Assembly: GCF_964275005.1 (NCBI RefSeq)
Contig: NC_092693.1
Coordinates: 21,906,335-21,970,334, forward strand
DNA from: Diadema setosum
Taxonomy: Eukaryota > Echinodermata > Echinoidea > Diadematoida > Diadematidae
Direction of reading: 5' to 3'
Length of the DNA: 64,000 nucleotides
Shown one piece after another: positions 32,338-44,216 of this stretch (the first letter of the stretch is position 1; the number at the start of each line of letters is the position of its first letter). Under the pieces are notes generated by a model. The model ran no database searches. It was not told the DNA's origin and saw only the letters and a list, made by a program, of their open reading frames with translations. A program made the translations under genes and the position numbers.

Positions 32338-35300
32338 CTGCAAAAGTAGATATGAAAACTAGAAATATCCCTATGGCGACTGGTATGCCTCCGCCATAAT
32401 GCATGGTTTTCCTAATAGGTGTATATTACAATGTCTTCACAATGTGTGATGACAGTTTCACATAACTGGCAAAATATTGAAACGACAGGTTTTTCACAAA
32501 TTTGTTGAATGATCACTTTCCTTTAACTAAGCTTGCTATATTGCCTGAGAGTGCAGGTACATACTTTGGGGATTTGAGGTTTTTTACTTGACTTTTGACC
32601 CTGTTATAAGTTTATGCATTGAGTAATTTTCAAGGTATGAAGAACAGGTGTAATTTCAGTATGAAATAGAAAAAAAAAATGCATTTTAGCCTGGACTTTG
32701 ACCATTTACCTTTGACCTTTTTACCTTTTGGCATGAAATTTCCTAAAGAATCTCCATTAGGTAATACATGTATACACGCATATTAAGTTTCAAGAAAAAA
32801 CCTGCAAGCATTGCATATATATAAGGGAAATAGTGAAATTTTGAGGAGTTGACCTTGATCTGTGACCTGTGACCTTTGACCCCTGACCTTTGACCAATAA
32901 CCCCTAAATTCCCCAAGAATTCCAACCAGTCAGTACATCCATATGTACCAAGTTCCATGAAGATGTCTTGAACCATTTGCGCGAAATGGAAAAAGTGAAA
33001 TGTTAACATTTCACCTGCCCTTTGACCTTTCACCTTTGACCTCATGACCTGAAACTTTCTCTGGGGAATCCTTAGTAATACATGTCTAAATTGTCTACAC
33101 TAAGTTTCAAGAAAATACCTTCAGGCATTGCATAGGTATAATGGGAGAAATAGCCAAAACATTTAGCATTTGACCTCAACCTTTTGACCTCTTGCCAATT
33201 TCAAACAAAAACTACTTAATTGCCCAATCATGCGTCATCCTTGGACCAAATTTGGTGAAATTTGCTTAATCCAGTCTTGAGCTATCGCATAAACGGATAC
33301 AATTTAAATGACTTGACCTTGTCCTTTGACCTTTGGCCACTGGCCGATTTCACCCAAAATCTAATCAAGTACTTGTCCCATCATACTTTAAGCTTGGACC
33401 AAGTTTGGTAAAATTCCACTCAATATTACTCAAGTTACCGCACACACACACACACACACACACACTGGAATTCAAAACTTATGACCTTCGGGGGTGGAAG
33501 AAGGGCATTGACCCTTGACCCTAAAAAGCCGTGAGCATATCCCCATCACTATACGTTGTACTTGTATGTTTCACGGCCCCTGAACAAAACTGTCTTTCTG
33601 ACAAGGGCGCCGGAAAATTATAATACACTAACAACATACATTATTGTATCTATACACTAATAGTAACTTATGAGTAAATTTAGTGTATAGATCGTAGCCT
33701 CGTGTCCTCGAGTGTGCCCGCTGAAACATACCTTTAGTAAACCTTACACATTTCATTTTCTTCTTTGCTTTCAGCAGTATAAGAATATTTTTTTTTTTAT
33801 TGTTCGAACGATGCGATCACGTTCAAGCTTTTAATGAGTACATTTCAGATAAATTGCAAAGTAAAGGTGGCTCGCTCGTTCTGCCCGTACTTACTGTAAA
33901 ATGAAAAGTTTCATAAGTTATTATCATAGACCTTCGCAGTGATTTCTTTTACTATGTTTAATTCCTCAGAAATTTAATTTAAAATGCTCTATAAAAGTGA
34001 CTTTTATGCTCTGTTTTTACAAAAATTCCCTACCGTGGGAGGGGGTATCCCCCTCCCACACCCTCCCCGCTCGGTCGCTTCGCTCCCTCGACGAGGATCT
34101 CACACCATTACATAATATACCCCCGTATGTTAAGATCACAGTCCTTCCAACTGATTTTTTCCAATATGTTAATTCCCTAGAAATTTACTATTAAATGTTC
34201 TATAAACGCGACTTTTATACTCTGTTTTTACAAAAAGTCCCTACCGTGGGAGGGGGTATCCCCCCTCCCACACCCTCCCCCCGCTCGGTCGCTTCGCTCC
34301 CTCGCCGAGGATCTCACACAATCACATTATTACGTACTCCCGTATGTAATAATCATAGCCCTTCGCACTGATTATTTTTCACTATGTTTAATTCCTTAGA
34401 AATTTGCTTTTAAATGGTCTATAAACGCGACTTTTGTACCCTGTTTTACAAAAGCTCCCTACAGTGGAGAGGGGGGGGGGATCCCCCTTTCCACAACCCC
34501 CCTCCCTCACTCGCTTCGCTCCCACGCCAAGGATCTCGCAACGTCACATTAATGTGCCCCCGTTGAGATTTTGCCCCCCCCCCCCCCAAAACAAAAACAA
34601 AAACAAAAACAAAAACAAACAAACAAACAAACAAACAAACAAACAAAAAACAAAAAACAGAAGTGTTCCGGCGCGCTTGCTTTCTGACAATGCCGCTTAT
34701 TAGACATACCCAATAGTCTACACAGTATCAAGCAACCACTATGAGACTTACATGCAACTTCCTTACCTGTGATCATCAAGGACTCTCTTGATCGCCCTGC
34801 GGACAGTCTCATACGAGACGTCTTCCTTGTTCACCACTTCCCCCATCCCCTTGGCCTTGACTTTCACTCCGATAGATTTCTGCTCTGCGAACAAGGGTAT
34901 AATCACCATGGGAACGCCGTGGTAGATCGCTTCAAACACGCCATTGGCCCCTCCGTGGTAGACCATGAGACGGGCTTTTGGGTGTCCTGTGCATGCAGAT
35001 AATGTGACATGCAAAGGAGAGGAGATGGGATGTGCGAAAATGATAACGATAATGATAACAAATGACGATAATCATCTTCATTATAATCATCATAACAATA
35101 AAAATATACTTAAAGAGAGTTATATTGCGCAACCATTACGATAATAAGCTCTACTGCGCACTACAAGTTATATTCATGACACGGGCCTATAAATACATGA
35201 TTCAAACTAGGTACAGCATATCATTTTTAAGTAGATAAGTTTTCACATAAGATTCTCGTGCTATTAAGACAAATCTACGGTTTGTTTGTTTTTACACCCA

Positions 35301-38300
35301 TCAACTGCAGCTGCTTGCCTTACAATCAGAGAGAAAGATGGCTTTTTCCTCCACGATTTCGGAGCAGCAGATACATGAACGCGGCCGTGTCACCAAGGGT
35401 AGTTTTTTTGTTTTGTTTTTTTCTTGTGTTTTATTTTTTGTTTTCTTGTGTTTTGTTTTTTGTTTTTCCTGACGAATATTTTAACAATGTTTGACCTTAA
35501 CGATTTCGGAAAAGGTAAAAAATTGTTTGAGATGATGACTTTAACTCTTCAAATTTCCGCATGGTATACGCTGGTGCTGATACCACAAATACATTGTAAC
35601 TCCATTTAGTATATTACATTTGTCGCATTTACGTGGTCGATGAAACTCAATTATTACAGTTGGAGGAAATGATTCTAGAGAGTTAGTGGTTTACGGGAGA
35701 CTGGAACTTGAAATAAGCTTACCCGGGCCAAAGTTATTGACGTTGCAGAATGGGGATTAAAATCATCGAACTAAAATTAGATGGGAAATCTGGTGGTATA
35801 ATGATTTTATTACAAAGCCTTAGGTGTTGTCAATTCAAGTAAACAGTAATCTATAAGCAAGTTCAAACCACAATATTCAATGGGTTAGTCAAATACCGGT
35901 TAGTGATTGGCTAAACACAGTCACGTGATGGAGGCACATTGGTTATGTTCGCCCATGGGCAGAACATTTTTGTAATGTTCTCCCATGGGAAAACATTTTC
36001 ACGTAACAAATGACAAACGATACCAAACGATTGAACGATCATATTTTTCACGAAATCGATAGGATAAATTTGCCTATACATTTGACTCACCCATATAATA
36101 TAACAGATGATGACTTTTGTTGTCGGGAACATGTACCAAACGTTCCACCCTCAGGGTGTGAAATGCTATTTCGGAAGGCTATAAGTCCCTCGACTTCGTC
36201 TCGGGACTTAATAACCTCCCTCAACAGCATTTCAAACCCTTCGGGTGGAACATTCGGTATGTTCCCTTCCCCGCCAGTCATCATCTATATAATGTAATAG
36301 AGCCGACAATACAGCAACTATAAAGGGAGAAGAAATGTAAGTACAAAACGGTATGGCCATACCGAGAAGATCGTTCTGTGGCAGCCAATCAACGAGTTTC
36401 GTGTTGTTGCCAAGGAAACGAGGCTTGGGTCCAGCGCATCTCCAGATGACTCTTTGTGGCAGCTCGCTGAAGACTCGGGCGAACGTCTCCACCATGGACT
36501 CAATGGGGATGCGAGGAATCATGCTTCCCTGTCGGTTGATTGAAAAAATGGAATTTAGAGTCAATAATGTTTTTACCAGTGTAATGGATCCCTTTACCAA
36601 AGGACTGATTGAACGTATGTGAAAAACGAGCAGCGATTGCGCGGGAAAGGTAACAAGACGTAGCCATTAATTTTCCAACATGGAAGTAGTGGTGGGCTAC
36701 AGTATACAGGGGGTAAAGGGGTAATGTTTCGAAATCCTTGGGGTCCCTGCTTATTTGAAGCAGCTTATCGTACTGAGCACTTTGACACCTTTCATTAAAA
36801 AATCGGTTGAAAAATGAGATGGAGTCGGCCAAAAAAACTGATGGGGGGGGGGCAAAATTACTGTCGCACATCGGTCAAAATAAATATAGTGAAAAAAAAT
36901 CATAAATTCACGATCCAAAGGAGTATAAAGATGATTTAACCAGATATATGTTTTTGAGGTCACAAAATTGATTGAAAATGTCAGAAATCCTTGATATACT
37001 ATAGAAAGCATTCAAATTCTAAGCTAAGTTTCGGCACATTTCCGGTATTCCAGTCACCCAACGTATGCACTTTGCCATCTTCCACAATTTTGTAGTCACT
37101 GGCTTATGTGATGATAATTAAAGGGTGTGTACAGTTCTGGTCGAGGTGAGGATTTAGCTTTTAACGTTTTGCGAGATATTCAGAAACCACTCTATGAGAT
37201 GTCAAAGAGCATGCAGTTCTAAGGGGCATCAAAAGTTATTTCGATGAAAATCGGTTTTGAAATGGCTGAGATATACAAACACAAATTGAAACAAAGAAAT
37301 CCTAATAAAGTTGAGGCATGTCGCCTTTTATTATCAGCACTTTTTTTGGATATCTCAGCCATTTGAAAACCAATTTTCATCAAATTAACGTTAAATCCTT
37401 TTTAAAATTATATGCTCTTTCATATTTCATAAGAGGCTTTTCATTATATCACTTAGGAATGTTCAAAACATGAATCCCCACCTCAACCAGTACTGTACAG
37501 TCCCTTTAAGATATAAACAACAATAAATATAGGAAGGGTATGTTATGCTCTTTCAAGCAATCCAAATTTTGAAAAATGAAAAATCTGTTTAAAAAATACT
37601 GCTTTCACAACTGCAACAGTTACACTATAGCACACGTACCACATACCGGCATAAAAAAAAAAATACTACATTTATAAGTTCCATTTGTTAACAAACTTGC
37701 ATTTGCTTGCCATAATGATGTGATTATTCTCCTCTCTATTCAATCGAATGATTGGAACAGTTCATCAACAAAGTTATTGTGTGGTAATTGTCAAGCACAA
37801 ATATCATGGTACACTTTCGAGGTCCCTTGGTCCCATGCTGTTGCATGGTATAATTTGCAGGACACTTACAGTCTGTATGTCATGTTGCTCTGGGTATCTC
37901 CAACGTCTATCATCAGGATCACAACGCTTAAGATGTTCTACTACACGTGTACGTACTGTATGTGCTCTTTCCATTGTCATTTTGGCATAATATGCTGAAG
38001 TACTACTGTCTGACATTATTAAGATCCCAAATAACGGCACAAAGTTCATTGACCGCAATATCTGGTTCAGCAGCGTCACTTTCAACTTTCGACTTTGAAG
38101 GTGCTGGATGAACCTCGGTGATGTTCAGAATCAGTTGCACATATCCTCTTCCATGGGCATGTCCGGCAATGCACTGATTGTGGCTTGGAAATCATATTGA
38201 GACGTGTGCCTTCTGTATGACACTCCAGTTCAAATACATGAGCAGGATGCGGATCTTGCTGCCAGCTTGTCAAACTTTGCAAGGTCTCTCTCGCAATCCA

Positions 38301-41300
38301 AATTGTTAGTTTGTAGACCTTCAGCTTCTGAAAGCCTGTGTAGTTGTTCAACCTACAACCTTGTGATGTTCTGCTTATTTTCTATGGCATGTGATAGAGG
38401 ATGAAGACAGAAAGATAGTCAACTGCTGAAACTCTGCTGAAGTTAACAACAAGGGATGTCCACTCTCCCTTTGATATTATCAGTGAAAGAAATGGTGAAT
38501 TATTTTCTTTGCAACTTGTGATCGTAATCTGCAGTCTACACATTTGAGCTGGGTCATTAATAATGGACAGAAAACACAATGAAACTTAGAGTCTACCTCA
38601 CCACTAACCCCCCCCCCCCCCCCCAAAAAAAAAAGGAAAATTTGAATGCTTTCTATAGTAAATTAGGGCTTTAAAACACATTTGCAATCAGTTTCTTGAC
38701 CTCAATTCTACTGTTGTTTATATCTTCATTATCATCAAATTTATAAATCTGTGACAACAACTGGAAGATGACAAAGTGCACGTTGGGTGACTGGAATACC
38801 GGAGATGGGCCGGAACTTAACCCTACACCCCCCCCCCCCCCCAGCAAAATTTGAGAATTTAAATGCTTTATATAGTATATTAAGGGTTTCTGACATTAGC
38901 AATCAATAACTTATTTCTTGACCTCAAAAACATATATCTAGACACTTAAATCATTTTCATACTCCTTTGGATGGTGAATTTATGATTTTTATGCCTCCGC
39001 CACGAAGTGGTGCCGGAGGCATTATGTTTTCGGGTTGTCCGTCCGTCCGTCCTTCCGTCCGTCCTTCCGTCCGTCCGTCCGTAATGAATTTTGTGGCAAG
39101 CGTAACTATAAAACCTTTAGAGGTATCCTAATGAAACTTGGCATGTATGTGTATTAGGGGGTGAAGTTGTGTCTATCAACTTTTGGGAGCACATGCTCAA
39201 GGTCAAAGACCAAAAGGTCAAGGTCAAATACATAAAATTTCACTATTTCCTCCATATCTATGCATTGCCTGAAGATATTTTCTTGAAACTTAGTGTATAC
39301 ATGTATTGCCCAATTAAGATTCTCTGGTGAAAGTTTGGGGTCATGAGGTCAAAGGTCAAAGGTCAAAAGGTCAAGTAAAAATATTAAAATTTCACTTTTT
39401 TTCTCTGTACCTTGGAAATTGTTCAAGGTATCTTCATGGAACATAGTATATATACATGTACTGACTGGCAGTGATTATCTAGAGAATTTAGGGTTCATGG
39501 GGTCAAAGGTCAAGGGCAACACTTCAAAATTTTACTATTTCCCTCATATTTATTCAATGCCAGCAGGATTATATTTTTTTTACACTTGGGGTATGCATGT
39601 ATAACCCAATAGAGATTCTCTGTTAAGTTTCTTTTCTTTCTTTTTTTTTTTGCCTCAAAGGTCAAAAGGTCAAAGATCAAGCGAAAGTGCTGAACTAACT
39701 GTTTCTTCCATAATACTATCTAGGAAATGGTTTAAGTTATCTTGAAACTTACTACATATTTATGCATGTTCTGCCTGACAGTGATTATCTTAATATGAAT
39801 TTTAGGGTCAATTAAAGGCCAGATGAAAATGGCAACAATTTACTATTCAATACAGAAATTGCACTTTTTCTCCATACCTTAAAAATTACTCAGTGCATAA
39901 ACTTATGAATGGATCAAAGTCAAGTTAAAGTTCTGAAATCTCCAAATACATGCTCTCCTATTCATCCAATTAAACCTAGGTTAAGGAAAGTGAGCATATA
40001 ACACATTTGTGACAAACTTGTCATTTTAATATTTTGCCAATTTTGTGAAAGTGTAATCACACATTGTCCACATGTACTATATACCTATTAGGAGAACCAT
40101 GCATTATGGCGGAGGCATACCAGTCGCCGTAGCGACATTTCTGGTTCAGTATATTTTGCCCCATGAGGGACAGTAATTTTGGGACCCCCCCCCCCCATCA
40201 GTTTTTTGGCCGACTCCATCTCATTTTTCAACCGATTTTTTAATGAAATGTGTCAAAATGCTCAGCACGATAAGCTGCTTCAAATAAACAGGGACCCTAA
40301 GGATTTTGAAACATCACCCATTTATAGCCCACCACTAAGGAAGAGATTTCAAATAAAGATTCAAAACCAACGCGGCATATTGGAAATTATTGCCTTCGTT
40401 TTCGAACATGTCTCACACCACCGTAATTCATCTGATGCCGTAATTACTTCAGTTTCGGAAAACCGCCTGGAGTATACGGAGATATTATGGATAACTTGCT
40501 GTCTCATAGTGTAAATCCTGACACAACTGCTGTCTCATTGATCGTCCATAGGTGTCAAGATTCGCTGGCCTAAACACTACAATTCGAGTCTTTATCACTC
40601 TTGAAGTGCATTTCCAACAGTCTATCTACAGACCACCTCGAGCTCAGCACATCAATAGCTAAGTCTTATCTAAAAGAACTAAATAAGAAAAGTCATTTCA
40701 GTTTATTCCGAAGCGATCGACTGTGCAGTTGTTGATTCAGTAGTGCAATGTCAAAAATACACATACAGGTCAAAGACAAATTTGAATTTGATTGTCCGTA
40801 ATTAAACTATACAACAATGGACACACGTGGAAACACATCCACACCCATGCCTATCAAAAGAAATTGCGGATTGTATATACATGTAATGAATCAAATTAGT
40901 GTTTTGAACTGTTTGAGTGTCATGGACGTGCTGATGCACCTTCGGCCTTTAACCTTAATCCTCACCAGTGAGAAGATGATGAAGCCATGTTCCCCAGCTC
41001 CGCTCACAAAATCCTCATATTCCTGCACAAATAAAAAAAAAAAAAGAAAAAAATATACATTTATAATTCATATTTCTCACCTATCATCGTACGCCTTGTA
41101 TGAATCCATGGATCAGCATCGTCATATTGACAAGGCTGAATATGGGCAAACCATCCGCTTTTTTTTTTTTTTTTTGTATTGCTTTACGGAGAATGAGTGG
41201 AGTGCATTTAGATACAGTGAAAGGCGAAACGCACACCATTCACAAACACACAACATCGCGTTAAGATGATTTCCCCGCAAAGGGAATATCTCCCACTGAT

Positions 41301-43109
41301 CAGTCGTTCGAAACAAAAGACAAGCAAAAAAAAAAAACACAATAACAAAAGCAACACTCCCCCACCCCCCCCCCCCCCCAAGGGAAAAAAAAAAAAATGG
41401 CTTGCGCTCTTCAATACTTCGATGCTAAAATGCGACCGATATAAAAGCAAGTTTGTTTGGCTTCCGGGCTCTTGCTTGCTTGGTTGTTATTTTCGCCGCC
41501 AGTTAGGCACAAAACAGAGATTTTTTTTTCCTCTTTTCCTATAAACTCAGGAAATAGATTACAAAAAGTGAAAACACTCTACAGTATTGTAGTAAATAAT
41601 GAACATGATCACGATTTTCCTGCAGGCCGGTAACGTCTTCCTTTCCTTTACCCTCTTCCTTAGTACACTGTATTTCCTTTATCAGGCAGTGAACTTTCGC
41701 ATACACAATCATGATAAGTGAATACACATAATAAGCGAATTCAATTATATTATGTGTACATTGAAATGTTATAATTGTATTTGTTGGAAATTAAATAAAT
41801 GAAATGAAAATGTAATATACTATTTGTGAGGTACCGTCAGGAAAATGTCTTGGCAATATAAATAATATTAAATCAGTGTTGTCTTCTATATGAAACCCTA
41901 ATCAGGTCGAGCTTTTTTGGCTTTATGCTGAATGCTGAAGAGGGGGAGGGGAGGCGGATCCCCCTCCCCCCGTTCCCCGAAATCTCGGCCATTATCGGTG
42001 CGATCGCGACGAAATTTGGCACGCGCAACACCCACGTCGCAATCTACTAGATTAAAATTGTCAATTAATGTTTGATCCTAATCAATTAATTATGCAAATT
42101 GAGTCTAAGATTTTATTTTATTCTTTTAAGCACTAATAAAAAGAATTGAGAATTCAATTTTTGGCTTGTAGGCCCTATATCCTTTTTAACATATTCAGCG
42201 ATTGTACATAAAAAACTGCAAAAACTGCACACAAAAAAAACCCCACTGTTTTTTCATTGGAAATTGTCAATGACGACTTTTCTACCATAATAAGCATAGA
42301 AATAATAATTCAAAATGATAAATAGTAAAAAACAGTCTTGTTTTTATGAGTTTCATGACAGGATCTGGTAATTAAGTATACACACACATATAAAGCAATA
42401 GAACAACAAAAGAAAGATGCATATGAATATCACGTGGAAATTTTATTTCTTTCTCGTTCCACTGGAGACTAATTTCGGCTCACTGAAATTTGTTCTTGAT
42501 GATTAACTGAAATTGTTTTCTCCAAGGCCCTCACATCCAGTTCAACTTAAAAAAACAAACGAACAAACAAACAAACAAACAAACAAACCTCTAAATCACT
42601 TTCAACAGAACATCGAATGAAAGTGGAGGGACAAGCTAAGAGCAATGCATGTAAAATGAAGAAAAAAAAATCCCTATTACCAGAGGAAATTTCAAACAGA
42701 AGATGTAGAATATGTTAAATTTTCAAAAAGTTCGACTTGTCCTTAATTGTACTCATTTCGGTCAGTTTTATTTTTTTAATGTGAAAATTTGCTTGCATAT
42801 TCCACTCAATCACTTTGATATAATGATTTCGTTGCCATGGCAATCATGTCTCATATGCCCAAAACACGGAGGGGTTATGTTATAGCGATGCAAATATTGC
42901 CTGATGTTTTTGCTTGGGCGCTACGGGATTGAAGTATCACAAATGCAACATTTTAAGAGCTTGCCGACTCCAAAAGCGCTCGTAGACATCAAGCTACTAG
43001 CTGTGAACACTGATTATATTGACTTTACATGACTTGTAAATCGTACAAGTCGCAATACCCAATTATGTTTATACACAGGGCCGCGGAACCGGGGGGGGGG
43101 GGCTGCTGC

Positions 43110-43140
<31 letters not shown>

Positions 43141-44175
43141 ACACTTTTGGTTCGTAAAAAAAAAAGGAAAGAAAGAATAAATGGAAAAAAATCGGGAGAA
43201 AAATCACAACACCGATGAATTTGAATTTCCAAAGATTCCGCCTTTATGATGGCGGGGGGGGGGGGGGGGGGAGGGATGATGCAATGGGGCCTAATATTTG
43301 GACCGGGAATTTGGAAGGCGAAAAAAGAAAATGCGTGTGTTATATTGTATGCATGTGCATGAAGCGGGTCTCCCTTTCAACCTTTTATCAAGTAAGATAA
43401 TTTTTCAATATTTCACTCAAAGTGTGCACTAGATCATTGAATTTAACCCCAACCCCCTCTGTGCCCCTTTCCTTAAAATAGCCTTAGTATACTTAGTCAG
43501 ATTTACACACACACACACACAAATCTTATATGCCATCAAATATGCGTATACGAGATATCTCAATTTCAATTTTAAAAAGACAAAAGCTCCCTCGTACGGG
43601 AAGGGTGGGGATAGTACTCTCCACACTTTCTCCTTGTTGTGCCCCCCCCCCCCCCCGCCCTGTGCATACAAGTAGACTATGGCTACACTTTAAGTTTTCC
43701 AAATACGCTACAAAATGTGTGCACCAAAATTAACTGCAATCATAAAATCTCCCTTGTTTAGGAGGGGGAATAGTGCTTCTCCCCTCCCACATCCTCCTGC
43801 TTTGTCTCCTTCCAGAGACTTACTACATTATTTTCTCTGATTTTCCAGATAATTTCCAGATATTCCAATAGAAGTGTGCGCCAGATTGTTGAATTTCAGT
43901 TCTAAAAATGACCTTGACTGACCCCCCCCCCCCCACACACACACTGAAAAACGTTCCGCGACAACGATACATTATGGTAGAAGGCTTATATCCACATAAT
44001 AATTGAAGAAGAGCAGATAGGCCATATACTCTTGTCATTCGCTTGAGCAATGATTCGAGAAAATTTGCTTTCTTTTTCCGCATAAACCCTTACACTCACC
44101 AGGGAGGCTAGGCCCCACCTCCCTGCACTCACTCATTCAGTTTACGTTTTGGCAATAAAAATTGTAACGATAGCC

Positions 44176-44216
<41 letters not shown>

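Noticed and set aside
34434-34703. Frame with a Lys/Asn/Gln repeat tail and its antisense Phe/Val/Cys frame
   Set aside because: Produced by C-homopolymer and (CAAA)n simple repeats within UGT A intron 4.
40179-40514. Plus-strand frame sharing ISFLADSISFFNRFFNE-like text with a minus-strand frame at 36871-36500
   Set aside because: The likeness is explained by the inverted duplication; most differences change the residue and no family is recognised.
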